Assembly (NCBI GenBank): GCA_042862465.1
Contig: JASTVH010000005.1
Coordinates: 1 to 64,000, forward strand
Length of the DNA stretch: 64,000 nt
Direction of reading: 5' to 3'
Source: JASTVH01 sp042862465
Lineage (GTDB): Bacteria; Pseudomonadota; Gammaproteobacteria; Pseudomonadales; Oleiphilaceae
Numbering within the stretch: position 1 is the stretch's first letter; each line of letters starts with the position of its first letter. This document shows, piece by piece, positions 6,911-16,352 of the stretch. The translations under genes and the position numbers were made by a program. Below the pieces are notes generated by a model. That model was not told where the DNA came from and searched no databases. It saw nothing but the letters and a program-made list of their open reading frames with translations.

Positions 6911-7987
6911 TCAGGGTTGTCGCGATAACAGATAAAGAAAGAACGGTACACCAAGGACGGCGGAAACCACCCCTACGGGTACTTCATAGGGCGTAAACAG
7001 CGTCCGGCCGAGTAAATCCGCCAGTACCGCCAACACCGCTCCCAAGAGTACACACAACACCAACTGGACCGGAAGATTGGCACCTGCCAGCCGTCGGCTG
7101 ATGTGGGGGATCAGCAAGCCAATGAAGCCAACGGGGCCCACCACTCCGACGGCGCTGGCCGCCAGCAGGGTAGCGATCAGCAGCGCAAAGGCTCGCCAGC
7201 GGTTCAGGCCCAGGCCCAGAGTGCGTGAGTGTTGATCGTCAAGCTGCATGACTTCCAGGGGACGCATTAGCAGACCGACGCCGACCAGACCAATAACTGT
7301 CCATGGCAGCAACGTGCGGAGGTGCTGCCATTCGGCGCCGTACAGTGAGCCAGCCAGCCACTGGGCAACCAGTTCAGTATGGGCGTGGCCCCAGAACGCC
7401 AGCGCACCGGTGGTCAGTGCATGCAACATACCGGCAATGACCGCACCGGTCAGCGTCATTTTGACCGGCGACAGCTGGCCATGTCGCATGCCCAGGAAGT
7501 ACACCGCAAGCGCCGTTACCAGCCCGCCTACCATGGCAAACAGGGGCAAATATTGAAGGGCAAACGACGTATTGTTGTAGGGATCGGCACTGGACACCAA
7601 CCAATCTCCGATAATAAAAGCGACGACCGCCACCAGGCTGGCGCCAGCGGAGATGCCGAGAATGCCGGCTTCTGCCAACGGATTGCGGCTAAGCAACTGT
7701 AACAGCCACCCTGACAGGGCAAAGTGAATACCAATCAGGGCGCCGGTCAGGGTGCGGGGCAACCGTAATTCGAAGACCACTCGCTGAACGTGTTGAGTGC
7801 TGTCACCGGTCAGCCCGGCCCACACCTGGGACCACGTCAGGTCCACCGCCCCCAGTTGGACGCCCGCGACGATGACAACAACCAGGCTGAGCACGCCAGC
7901 CAGAAGCAGCCGGGCAACAGGGCCGGCGCCTGGAATCCGCATGCCACGGCGGCCTGCCCGAGGCATTGTCGTAGCCGGATGGGTCAC
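6911..7987 (-). CDS. pvuD: PvuD, FecCD-type permease of ferric vibrioferrin importer
   Basis: One of two inner-membrane permease subunits for ferric siderophore import. The protein of about 358 residues has a basic N-terminus, around ten hydrophobic helices and the FecCD C-terminal signature GPVGFIGLLIPHISRRLAG that contacts the ATPase. The start is uncertain. The GTG at 7987 has GGAG at eight bases; a GTG at 7996 and internal ATGs are alternatives. The start region overlaps or abuts the pvuC stop, indicating coupled translation. With pvuC it probably forms a heterodimeric channel. Confidence 0.82.
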   Translation of the reverse strand: MTHPATTMPRAGRRGMRIPGAGPVARLLLAGVLSLVVVIVAGVQLGAVDLTWSQVWAGLTGDSTQHVQRVVFELRLPRTLTGALIGIHFALSGWLLQLLSRNPLAEAGILGISAGASLVAVVAFIIGDWLVSSADPYNNTSFALQYLPLFAMVGGLVTALAVYFLGMRHGQLSPVKMTLTGAVIAGMLHALTTGALAFWGHAHTELVAQWLAGSLYGAEWQHLRTLLPWTVIGLVGVGLLMRPLEVMQLDDQHSRTLGLGLNRWRAFALLIATLLAASAVGVVGPVGFIGLLIPHISRRLAGANLPVQLVLCVLLGAVLAVLADLLGRTLFTPYEVPVGVVSAVLGVPFFLYLLSRQP

Positions 7988-7988
7988 G

Positions 7989-8993
7989 TTATGCACTCCG
8001 GGGTGAGGTTCGCGAATTAAGCAGATAGATCAGCCAGGGGGCCCCGATAAGGGCCGTCAGCATACCGACGGGTAGCTCCTGGGGAAAAGCCAGTTGCCGG
8101 GCCAGGATATCCGCCGCCAGTAACAACAGCCCTCCAAACAGAGCACTAAGGGGCAGCCAGTGCTGGATCTGGTTGCCGGCCAGCCGCCTGGCAATGTGCG
8201 GCGCCACCAGTCCGATAAACACAATCGGGCCGGTGAAAGCGACCAGCGCGGCGGCCAGCAGTAGGGCCAGCAGCAAAAAAATCAGTCGCCAGCGGCCGAC
8301 CGACAGTCCCATGGCCAGCGCCAGATCATCATCAAGCTGCAGTAAGCGGAAGGGTCTCTGCATCACAATCAGGGCACCGAGCGGAAGCAGCAGCCAGGGC
8401 AGCACCATCTGGAGCTGAAGCCAGCCCCGCCCCATCAGGCTGCCCCCCAGCCAATAATACAGTTCCGCCGCTTCCGCCCCGGACACCAGCAGAAGGCCCG
8501 TGGTGAGTGCAGTAGCCAGTGACGTGACGGCGATACCGGCAAGTACAACGCGCTCGGGCTGAAGCTGACGGCGGCCAGCGATGGCAAACGTCAAAGCACC
8601 ACCGAGCAGCCCACCGGCAAGGGCCATCAGCGGCAGCCACATTACACCCGGCGAACTCAGGGTTCGAAGCGACACCACCGCCAGGGCAGCAGAGGCAATC
8701 ACGCCGGTAAGTCCGGGAGAGGCCAGCGAATTCCGCGTAACGCCCTGCATCACGGCACCTGCAACCCCGAGGGCCGCACCACCAAGAATACCGAGCAGGT
8801 TGCGCGGCAGCCGCAGCTCCAGCACGGTGATGCGCGTCAGCAAGTCGCTGCTGCCGTCGATGGCTGACAGCAACAAGGTCGGCGACACCCATCGGGAGCC
8901 CGCCATCAGGCCAGCGAAGAACAGCAGCACGAGGAGAAATACCGTTGCTCCGTAGAGGCCCATCGGGCGTATGGCTGAATCGGAACCCGTCAT
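7989..8993 (-). CDS. pvuC: PvuC, FecCD-type permease of ferric vibrioferrin importer
   Basis: Second permease subunit of the ferric siderophore importer. The 334-residue product has about ten membrane helices and the FecCD signature GPIVFIGLVAPHIARRLAGN near its C-terminus. Its ATG overlaps the pvuB stop as ATGA. It is paralogous to the product of pvuD, as expected for the two-permease arrangement of vibrioferrin and ferric citrate importers. Substrate assignment rests on the surrounding biosynthetic genes. Confidence 0.84.
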   Translation of the reverse strand: MTGSDSAIRPMGLYGATVFLLVLLFFAGLMAGSRWVSPTLLLSAIDGSSDLLTRITVLELRLPRNLLGILGGAALGVAGAVMQGVTRNSLASPGLTGVIASAALAVVSLRTLSSPGVMWLPLMALAGGLLGGALTFAIAGRRQLQPERVVLAGIAVTSLATALTTGLLLVSGAEAAELYYWLGGSLMGRGWLQLQMVLPWLLLPLGALIVMQRPFRLLQLDDDLALAMGLSVGRWRLIFLLLALLLAAALVAFTGPIVFIGLVAPHIARRLAGNQIQHWLPLSALFGGLLLLAADILARQLAFPQELPVGMLTALIGAPWLIYLLNSRTSPRSA

Positions 8994-9913
8994 TTGTCGG
9001 GTTCCGATGTCAGCAGCAGGCGCTGTATGTCATCCAGGATACGCTCACGGGCAATCGGACCGGCCCCTTCTTTCCAATAGTGCGGCACTTCGTAAACCTG
9101 GCCCGTGCGCACGGCCTTGAGATAGGGCCAGACGGGGTTCATCGTGAACGCGCGCTGACGACTGGTGGGCAACAGCAGAATGGTATCCGGATTCAGTTCC
9201 AGCAAGGCTTCAAGACTGATCCGGTACCCCAGTGGGATGCCGCTGTCGGGATTCGGTGGCTGGCCCCCGACATTGTCGAAGCCCAGACGCTCCAGCAGCG
9301 CCGTCGGCAGAAAATGGTCGTAATAGACGAAGGGGGTTTCACTACCGCTGGTCAGCAACGCCACGGTCTCGGTAGCCTTTGGTTTATTGCGGGCCGCAAG
9401 CGATTGAATGCGGTCCAGAAAGCGAGCGTTGAATTGCGTGGCTTTTGCAGGTTTACCTAGCGCCTGACCCGCCAATTCCACAGCCCGCAGGCTGTCCTGG
9501 ACCGTGATCAGGTTCAGGGCCAGCATCGGGGCGATGGCTTCGATCTGGTCGCCGTCTTTCTCGGTATAACGGCGAATGGCGATAACAAGATCCGGCCGGA
9601 CCGACGACAGCACCTCGAGGTTGGGCTGGTGTCGGGGGCCGAGGACCGGAACATCGGGTAACCGCGACGCCAGGTAGTCGGGCACGCCCTGAATACCGTA
9701 ATCGGTGACTGCAACCGGCGGTGTTTCCAGTGCCAATGCGACATCGGCCCCAAAGGTCGAAATCGCAGCGGGTCGTGCCGCCGGTTCGGACAACCGCAGG
9801 GTCTCCCCGCGGTCATCCGTCAGCCGGATATCATGGTCCTGCGCCCATCCTGACGCAGGCGATAGCAAAACAACGAGCAGGATCTTTGCGATCCGGTTCC
9901 GTAAGCAGGCCAT
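8990..9913 (-). CDS. pvuB: PvuB, periplasmic ferric vibrioferrin binding protein
   Basis: This is the soluble receptor that carries the ferric siderophore from the outer-membrane receptor to the permeases. The 307-residue product has a signal peptide (about residues 1-24, ending GWAQD) and a FecB/FhuD-type binding fold of two lobes joined by a long helix. Family features include the conserved RPAAISTFGADVALAL segment and LEVLSSVRPDLVI. Its ATG overlaps the pvuA stop by one base (TGATG). No lipobox is visible, so it is predicted to be free in the periplasm. Confidence 0.85.
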   Translation of the reverse strand: MACLRNRIAKILLVVLLSPASGWAQDHDIRLTDDRGETLRLSEPAARPAAISTFGADVALALETPPVAVTDYGIQGVPDYLASRLPDVPVLGPRHQPNLEVLSSVRPDLVIAIRRYTEKDGDQIEAIAPMLALNLITVQDSLRAVELAGQALGKPAKATQFNARFLDRIQSLAARNKPKATETVALLTSGSETPFVYYDHFLPTALLERLGFDNVGGQPPNPDSGIPLGYRISLEALLELNPDTILLLPTSRQRAFTMNPVWPYLKAVRTGQVYEVPHYWKEGAGPIARERILDDIQRLLLTSEPDK

Positions 9914-12021
9914 CAGAAGTCGAGCTGTGCCTCAAGGATAAAGCTTCGGCCCGGCTGGGGCACACGGCCGACCGGGCTGACGTCCACGCCCCGGAAGTAG
10001 TAATCCTCATCCAGCAGGTTGTTGACCGCCAGGCCAAGGTTCAGCACACGATCACCGCCCACCGCGAAATCGCGACCGACCCGGGCCGTAACCAGATGGT
10101 AGTCCGGCAACTCACCTGCACTGCCATTGCTGGTTTCTTCTTCGGTGTTGTCCGCATCGCTGTAGCTTTCGCTGACGTACACCCAGTTCACGCTGGCGTC
10201 CCAGGCCTGGTGGCTGTATACCGCATCGGCACTGACCTTATGGGTGGGCGCATTGGGCAGCTCGTTGCCCTCGTTGTCACCGGACAGCTGTTCGGTGTCG
10301 AGGAAGGTATAACCCAGGCCCAGTTCCCACCGGCTGTTGAGGTTCCAGCGGTTGGCCAGCTCGATACCCTGGTGACGGGTTTGACCCAGGTTTTCGAAAC
10401 GACTGGTCGAGCGGTTGAACTGAATCTGATCCTCGTAATCGATACGGAACAGGGTGACTGAAGACAGCAACTCGGGGGTGACCTGCAGGCGTGCGCCCAG
10501 CTCATAGTTCCAGGCGGTTTCGTTGGCGACTGCGCCCTCACGGGTGGTCTGCGCAATCTGGACCGGCACCAGAGAACGTTGGCTATTGGTAAAGACAAAC
10601 AGATCCTCAGAAGCCTGGTAACCGACACTCAGGCCCGGCAACAACTCGTCAGTGTTGTTTTCCTCCGTGTCGCCACTGCGGTTGTCGCGGAAATCCATGT
10701 CGACGTCTTCGTAACGCAGGCCCGGCGTCACCGTCAGGCGGTCATCCAGGAACGACACGACATCACTGATGTAATACGCCGTGGCCCGGGTGTCCAGGTG
10801 CCAGTTGCGCGCCACCGAGCGGTTGCCGGAGGAAAATTCCAGACGATTGACGTCGAACTCCACGTCCTCGCTGACAAATCGCGCGCCGAGGGTAATGTCG
10901 TGACGGCCATAGCGAATGGCTAACCTTGGCTCAGTACCGAAAACGGTGAACAGTCGTGGTGAATCCGCAACGTGGGTGGAGTCCAGCCCCGGATCTGCCC
11001 AGTGGCCGTTGCCGCTGAGGTTCTGGCCGAAGAAGAAGGTGCGGTCGGCATCGTGCACAAAGTTGCGCCACTGGAATTCCACGTTGTCCGCCGGCGTGTA
11101 CGTCCAGGTGAAGGTGGCGCGGCTCATGTCCGCTTCGTAGCCGTCGTGTGGGCGCTGGCTCTGGGTACGGTCCTGCTCATAGGCTTGCGGTGTCAGGGCG
11201 CCAGGCAGTTCGGCGTCGACGCGGTAGTATTGCAACTGCGTGGCCAATTCGTTCTGATCGTCCGGATAGTAGCGGGCATCCAGGATCAGATTGTCCACCT
11301 TGGTGTCGGAATGGTCGCGAAATCCGTCGCCGCGCTGGACGTTGGCCTGGAACTGCAGGTCGAGCTTGTCGGTGGCCCGGCCGCCGACTCGGTAATAGGT
11401 ATCGGTAAAGACGTTGCCGGTCTCCTCCGCAATGGTCACCCGCTCACGAAGGGTCTGGGAGGTTTCCGCCGGAATAGGCTTGGTGACGAAATTCACCACA
11501 CCGCCCACGTTGTTGGGGCCGTAATGAACGGAGGCGCCACCTCGGACAATATCCACGACTTCCAGGCTCGGAAGCGTAACCGGGAACAGCGACACGCCGA
11601 CGTTGCTGTAAGGGCCGATGGCAATCGGGTAACCGTCCAGCAGAATCTGAAGCCGTTCACTGCGCAGCGGATTCAGGCCGCGCACGCCGATATTGGGAAG
11701 AATGCCCGTACCGGTTTCATCAAGAACCGTGAGCCCCGGCACCGGGCGCAGGGCATCTTCCAGATTCAGCGCGCCGGTCTCCTGGAGTTCTTCTTTCTCG
11801 ACCACGGTGCGGGCACCCGTGTAGGTTTTTTCGGATTCTTCTGTCGGTGGCCCCAGCCAGTCGGCGGTAACATTGATTCCGGGTAATTGGGCGGGCGCAT
11901 CAGCCTGCTCCTGTGCCAGCGCAGATCCCGTGCCAATAGCCAGAAGCGACACGGGGAGCATCGATATGGCAACGGACAGTCGGTGGCGGCGCAGTGGCGT
12001 TGAAACTTCGGACTTCGACAT
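9913..12021 (-). CDS. pvuA: PvuA, TonB-dependent ferric vibrioferrin receptor
   Basis: Outer-membrane receptor for the ferric siderophore, energised by TonB. The 702-residue product has a signal peptide ending in GTGSALAQ and a TonB-box-like INVTA segment. A plug domain follows (PGLTVLDETGTGILPNIGVRGL, VDIVRGGASVHYGPNNVGGVVNF), then a long beta-barrel ending in aromatic Phe (AQLDF), as outer-membrane proteins do. I chose the ATG at 12021, six bases after GGAG, over a GTG at 12036. It is first in the pvu uptake group, behind its own Fur-like site. Vibrio loci carry a second receptor, psuA, which is absent here. Confidence 0.87.
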   Translation of the reverse strand: MSKSEVSTPLRRHRLSVAISMLPVSLLAIGTGSALAQEQADAPAQLPGINVTADWLGPPTEESEKTYTGARTVVEKEELQETGALNLEDALRPVPGLTVLDETGTGILPNIGVRGLNPLRSERLQILLDGYPIAIGPYSNVGVSLFPVTLPSLEVVDIVRGGASVHYGPNNVGGVVNFVTKPIPAETSQTLRERVTIAEETGNVFTDTYYRVGGRATDKLDLQFQANVQRGDGFRDHSDTKVDNLILDARYYPDDQNELATQLQYYRVDAELPGALTPQAYEQDRTQSQRPHDGYEADMSRATFTWTYTPADNVEFQWRNFVHDADRTFFFGQNLSGNGHWADPGLDSTHVADSPRLFTVFGTEPRLAIRYGRHDITLGARFVSEDVEFDVNRLEFSSGNRSVARNWHLDTRATAYYISDVVSFLDDRLTVTPGLRYEDVDMDFRDNRSGDTEENNTDELLPGLSVGYQASEDLFVFTNSQRSLVPVQIAQTTREGAVANETAWNYELGARLQVTPELLSSVTLFRIDYEDQIQFNRSTSRFENLGQTRHQGIELANRWNLNSRWELGLGYTFLDTEQLSGDNEGNELPNAPTHKVSADAVYSHQAWDASVNWVYVSESYSDADNTEEETSNGSAGELPDYHLVTARVGRDFAVGGDRVLNLGLAVNNLLDEDYYFRGVDVSPVGRVPQPGRSFILEAQLDF

Positions 12022-12066
12022 TGGATTCTCCAGCACGTGTCATTAAATTTGACTGCGCATTATACT

Positions 12067-12085
12067 GAAAATGATTCGCATTTCC
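12067..12085 (-). promoter_or_regulatory. Fur-box-like site upstream of pvuA
   Basis: GAAAATGATTCGCATTTCC matches the 19-bp Fur consensus (GATAATGATAATCATTATC) well, with an AATGATTCGCATT core. It lies about 46 bases before the pvuA start in the only gap of the pvs-pvu run. This suggests that uptake genes have their own iron-repressed promoter in addition to read-through from pvsE. Confidence 0.7.
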
Positions 12086-12126
12086 ATTAAATTGGAGTAT
12101 TCCTACCTGAAGTTCAGCTTCCCGGA

Positions 12127-13326
12127 CTACTCAATGAAATGTGCTTTTGGGTGGGGATGCATCAGAAACGCCTGATGGGAAATATTCCAGGCGTAGGCGC
12201 CGGCGTAACGGAAAACCACCAGATCGCCAACCCCGAGCGACTCGACATCAACCCGGCGGGCGAACACATCCTTGGGAGTACATAGCTGGCCGACCAGGGT
12301 GACGGAATGATTGGCGACGACTGGGGCGGCAGCCTCCCTGTCGTGGGAGGGCAAAATGTCAAACGGATGATCGTGGGCCTGGGCCGCCGGAGTCCGGAAG
12401 TGGTGGGTGCCGCCCCTGCAGATGGCAAACCATTCCTCGCCGCATCGTTTAACGTCCAGGACTTCGCCAACATAAAAACCACAGGGCGCGGTTATGAAAC
12501 GTCCACACTCAAACCGGATTTTCCAGGCGCGATCCGAATAAACCTGAAGCAATTCATCCAGGCCAGAACAAAACCCCGACCAGTCAAACTGCTGGTCGGG
12601 CCGGGTGTAATTTATCCCGATTCCGCCCCCGACATTTATCTCGGTAATGGTCAGGTCGTACCTGGCTTCCCACGCACGGACGGTTTCCAGATAGTGTTTT
12701 ATTAACCCGAGGTGGCGTTTCTCATCCAGTTGATGCGACATCAGATGAAAGTGAAAGCCGCGCAGCCTGACCCTGTCCTGCCGCCCGAGCAGCGCAAGTG
12801 CGTCTGGTATACAGGCTTCTTCCATGCCAAATGGAGTAGGCACACCGCCCATGGTAAGACGTGTAGAGGGTGTGTCTGCCAGCTCGAGATTGATCCGCAG
12901 AAGGATGTCCTGGTGAGCCTGCCTGCGGCCAGCAATGTCGCACAGACGCTGCAATTCCAGCAGGCTTTCAACATGGAGCAGTTCAACGTTCTGATCGATG
13001 GCATTTTCCAGATCGGATGGCAGTTTGCCGGGGCCACCAAAGATGACTGGCGTGTCGGGAAAATGTCGGCGCACCCAGTCCAGCTCACCGCCAGACGCTA
13101 CTTCAAAGCCCCGTACAAAGGGGGCCAAAGCGCCGAGCACCGGTAAGGCGGGATTTGCTTTGGCGGCATAGAACATCTCACAGCGGGGCGGTAAACACTC
13201 GACGATGCCCTGCGCCCGTTGACGGAGCTCTGGCAGGTCATAGACGTAGGCGCACAGCGGTTCTCGGTCCTGGCCTTTCAGTTCTTTGATGGCTCGCTGA
13301 ACGGAAACCGGTACTTCAGGCATCAT
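12127..13326 (-). CDS. pvsE: PvsE, PLP-dependent decarboxylase of vibrioferrin synthesis
   Basis: A type III-fold (alanine racemase-like barrel) PLP decarboxylase, related to diaminopimelate and ornithine decarboxylases. In vibrioferrin synthesis this class decarboxylates serine, or a serine-containing intermediate, to provide ethanolamine. The 399-residue product has the PLP lysine in FYAAKANP (Lys56), the phosphate-binding glycine loop NVGGGIGINY and the C-terminal GAYAWNISHQ segment. The start overlaps the pvsD end by 11 bases. A gap of about 100 bases with a Fur-like site follows before pvuA. Confidence 0.85.
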   Translation of the reverse strand: MMPEVPVSVQRAIKELKGQDREPLCAYVYDLPELRQRAQGIVECLPPRCEMFYAAKANPALPVLGALAPFVRGFEVASGGELDWVRRHFPDTPVIFGGPGKLPSDLENAIDQNVELLHVESLLELQRLCDIAGRRQAHQDILLRINLELADTPSTRLTMGGVPTPFGMEEACIPDALALLGRQDRVRLRGFHFHLMSHQLDEKRHLGLIKHYLETVRAWEARYDLTITEINVGGGIGINYTRPDQQFDWSGFCSGLDELLQVYSDRAWKIRFECGRFITAPCGFYVGEVLDVKRCGEEWFAICRGGTHHFRTPAAQAHDHPFDILPSHDREAAAPVVANHSVTLVGQLCTPKDVFARRVDVESLGVGDLVVFRYAGAYAWNISHQAFLMHPHPKAHFIE

Positions 13327-15166
13327 GCTGCCCTCCCTTGCTGTTCAGGGCGCGAGGCAGCGTCATCGCCAGCGGGTTTGGTACCCAGGTATACTGCGAC
13401 TCACGATCCGGACGCTTGAAAAGGCGGGTCATCAGGTTACTTTTATTCGGAATGGGCTCGCCGGCCAACAGCCTGCCCAGCACATCGGCCGGCCAGGGAT
13501 CATCGGTGCCTGCGAGCCAGTCGCGTACTTCCCTGGCAAGTGCGTTCAACAACCGGAGTTCGATGTGCTTCTCTCCCCGGGAGAGGCAGGCCACGGCCTG
13601 GAAAAGGTGATTTACCAACAGGCAGTACGCGATCCGTTGCCAGGCTTTGTCCTGGCCGTAATGAACGGACGCCAGCGTTTGTTTATCAAGGGTAGCTGGC
13701 AGCCCTCCTGACCAGCGGCCCGGCACCAGTTTTGTTCCTTCCAGGTCACGAACAAAAACCTGAACGGGGCACCCCTCCCGAATGCCAACCACCACGTTCT
13801 GAAGGTGTGGCTCAAATACCACACCATGATGGAACAGCGACTCAAAGAGCGGAGGGATGAGTAAGGCGAGATACTGTTCAAACCATTGTATTCTGGCGTC
13901 CTGTTCGTTGACGCCGGTGGCGGCAGCCAGTGTTCCGGCGGCCTCCGCGGCGGGGCAGCGACCGAAGCGGTCGTCGCTAAAAAGCGCGGCGGCCAGCACG
14001 GGTGTTACGCCTGCGTCCAGATACTGTTCGAGGTTGTCCCGCATAATAACGCCAAATCCTTCCGCAATGGTCCGGCGATCAGGCTCGGGGTGATCGGCAA
14101 AATCAAGGGTCTGGTAGGCTGGCTCGTACAGTAGGCGGAATCCGCGCCACTGCGCCAGTGAAGGCGCAAGGTGAGCCTTCAGGGCTGCGGAGAGGGCAAC
14201 GGCGCTTTCCAGTTCATAGACGGCATTTTTCCGAATGCAGTTGGTCAGCCGGACATGGGTTGAGAATTTCAGAAAATAGGGGTTGCCCGGTTGGTAAAGC
14301 GTTCGAACCGACGCGGTTGGGTAGAACCGAGGGCCGGCCTGCCCCAGTGGTAAGATCCGCCCTGAGCGGATAGCGCTGCAGACGATGGGCAGGCGCATGA
14401 GGTAGCGTGCTTGCCAGGGGTGCACAGGAATCGTGACCCATCCGTCGGGCAGGTCAAGCCCTACGTTCGCGTCTGACCCGAACGCCGGCCCGGCAATGTC
14501 ACCGCGGGTGCGAAGATCGTCCGGATGAACCGCGAAGTAATAGAGGGCAAACCCCGCGCCCATTTCCGGGGAGTATTGCAGGATATCCTCCGGGTCGAAC
14601 CCTTCCCTGGATTTTGGTGCTGGGTGGTAACGGTGCCCGAAACTCAGGGATTGCTCAGACCAGCGGAAAGCCTCCAGCCCCTGCCCCCAATCGGCGGGAA
14701 CGCGGGTGTATTCGAGAATGCTCCGCATGACGTTCCGGCTGAGAAGAATCTGCCGATAGAGCTCGCTGTTGAAAGGCTCTTCGAAACGCTGCGACATTTT
14801 ATGCAGCAGTATCCGGCCCAGTTCCTCAAGCCCCAGCACCCGCCATCCGCTGAGCGCAGACTTGTAGTATGGCGCAGACAGGTAGCGGTAGTTGCACGTT
14901 CGTGAGTCTCCTGCAACCAGAACCAGCAGGGAATCTTCGGAATCAGGGAAGCCGATGTGCAGCACACTGGCTGGCTCCAGCGCCAGACGAACCCGGAGCG
15001 CCTGTGGCCAGGACCGGCTCCTTTCGCCGTCCTGAACCGACAGCTCCCCGGAGGGCTCGGCAATATCCCGGCAATAACAATTCAGCAGGGCCTCCATGCT
15101 GGCCTGATCCGCCTGATAGTCGCAGTGCTGATCCCTGAAATAATGATGTGAAGCTGTCAATGACAT
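13316..15166 (-). CDS. pvsD: PvsD, NIS siderophore synthetase (IucA/IucC family)
   Basis: NIS synthetases activate a carboxylate (citrate or alpha-ketoglutarate) with ATP and join it to an amine or alcohol. The 616-residue product has the family's N-terminal nucleotide region with HPWQ (VTIPVHPWQARYLM) and STHVRLTNCIRKN. The C-terminal FhuF-like metal and ATP site includes FEPHLQNVVVGI and VRDLEGT. In vibrioferrin synthesis the two NIS enzymes assemble citrate, alanine, ethanolamine and alpha-ketoglutarate. It starts 4 bases after pvsC and overlaps pvsE. Which coupling step it performs is inferred from the Vibrio pathway. Confidence 0.87.
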   Translation of the reverse strand: MSLTASHHYFRDQHCDYQADQASMEALLNCYCRDIAEPSGELSVQDGERSRSWPQALRVRLALEPASVLHIGFPDSEDSLLVLVAGDSRTCNYRYLSAPYYKSALSGWRVLGLEELGRILLHKMSQRFEEPFNSELYRQILLSRNVMRSILEYTRVPADWGQGLEAFRWSEQSLSFGHRYHPAPKSREGFDPEDILQYSPEMGAGFALYYFAVHPDDLRTRGDIAGPAFGSDANVGLDLPDGWVTIPVHPWQARYLMRLPIVCSAIRSGRILPLGQAGPRFYPTASVRTLYQPGNPYFLKFSTHVRLTNCIRKNAVYELESAVALSAALKAHLAPSLAQWRGFRLLYEPAYQTLDFADHPEPDRRTIAEGFGVIMRDNLEQYLDAGVTPVLAAALFSDDRFGRCPAAEAAGTLAAATGVNEQDARIQWFEQYLALLIPPLFESLFHHGVVFEPHLQNVVVGIREGCPVQVFVRDLEGTKLVPGRWSGGLPATLDKQTLASVHYGQDKAWQRIAYCLLVNHLFQAVACLSRGEKHIELRLLNALAREVRDWLAGTDDPWPADVLGRLLAGEPIPNKSNLMTRLFKRPDRESQYTWVPNPLAMTLPRALNSKGGQHDA

Positions 15167-15170
15167 GACT

Positions 15171-16352
15171 CTATTCCTCTTTCAAGCGTTCATGATGGTC
15201 GTTGGCGGGGGTGTTGGCCCGGTAGGCGCTCAGGGTGATGGTAAGAAGGGTCACCGCGGCGCCCAGCCAGATTGGCGCGGTCTGGTTGCTCATACCCGCG
15301 GCGACACCCGCGAGTACACCGGCCGCGACACCGGCCCATTTACCAGCGCTGTCAAGGGCGCCAAAGCTTTGGCCCGCGTTTTCCGTTCGTGTGAGACGTG
15401 CGGTTTCGGCGTTGAGGGCAAAAAGACAAGTCGTCATGCCCAACCCCATGACCAATCGTCCGGCGAGAATGGCGGCCGTTGTTCCGGCCGTCGCCTGAAT
15501 AACGTAGGACAGTGCGAACAGTGTCAGGCCCGCTGGCAAGGTCCACGGGTTACCGAAAAACACGCTTCGTCGCAGTGGGCTGACCAGAATAATCAGGTAG
15601 ATGGCATGAGGGAGGCTGTAGAGAACGCCGGCCATAGCGGCGGTACTGCCCGTTCGTTCCTGGGTCCAGGGAATAAAGTAGGGAAAACTGGCCACCAGCG
15701 CGAAATTGAAACCGAAGTAAAGCAACCTTAACCGCAGCCAACTGGCGGATGCCGAAACCCTTTCACGGGAATGTTTCCGGTCACCAGGCCCACCCGAAAC
15801 CGGGTCCGGGGGAGCGAGTTTCCATACCAGCAGTGCCGACACAAGAGGCAGGATGGCCATGTAGAGGTACAGACGCTGAGCCGGGACCCAGGTCATGAAA
15901 AAACCGAAAAGGATGGGCGCCAGTATCATGGCCGACCTGGCCGAGCCCTGCATCCAGTTCAGTGACTGGGTCAGGTTTTGACCGCGAGCAACGGTGGAAA
16001 GGTATGCGCTCGATGCGGCAAAGGTTCCACCCAAAAAGCCCTGAACCATCAGTGCCATGGCAAAGGTGGCCACGCCCGGCGCCAACCCGGCGATTACGAA
16101 GGCCACGGCCAGACCAATCTGGGCCCGCAGCAGCGACCAGCGGCGGCCGAAACGGTCCGCTATTCTTCCCCAGAACGGCGCCGCCAGTGCGGTGCAAACC
16201 GTCGGGATAATATAGAACCAGCCCACCCAGACGGTGTGTTCAACCGCAAAGGTGTCGGTCAGGATCAGCCCAAAAAATGGTGGCATGCCCAGCGCCACCA
16301 AGGCCGCGGTAAAGTGGCTGAGCAGGACCACCGGCAGAACAGACTGGCTCAT
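15171..16352 (-). CDS. pvsC: PvsC, MFS exporter of vibrioferrin
   Basis: A major facilitator superfamily transporter of 393 residues with about 12 membrane helices. The characteristic loop GRIADRFGRRW sits between helices 2 and 3. Located between the two NIS synthetase genes, it corresponds to PvsC, which exports the finished siderophore across the inner membrane. Its ATG overlaps the pvsB stop as ATGA, so translation is coupled. The family fold is clear; the substrate is assigned from gene order alone. Confidence 0.85.
   Translation of the reverse strand: MSQSVLPVVLLSHFTAALVALGMPPFFGLILTDTFAVEHTVWVGWFYIIPTVCTALAAPFWGRIADRFGRRWSLLRAQIGLAVAFVIAGLAPGVATFAMALMVQGFLGGTFAASSAYLSTVARGQNLTQSLNWMQGSARSAMILAPILFGFFMTWVPAQRLYLYMAILPLVSALLVWKLAPPDPVSGGPGDRKHSRERVSASASWLRLRLLYFGFNFALVASFPYFIPWTQERTGSTAAMAGVLYSLPHAIYLIILVSPLRRSVFFGNPWTLPAGLTLFALSYVIQATAGTTAAILAGRLVMGLGMTTCLFALNAETARLTRTENAGQSFGALDSAGKWAGVAAGVLAGVAAGMSNQTAPIWLGAAVTLLTITLSAYRANTPANDHHERLKEE

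Noticed and set aside
10972..11886. Long rightward open frame opposite pvuA
   Set aside because: It mirrors a GC-rich receptor gene with clear domains and has no ribosome site or recognisable motif; it is a codon-bias shadow.
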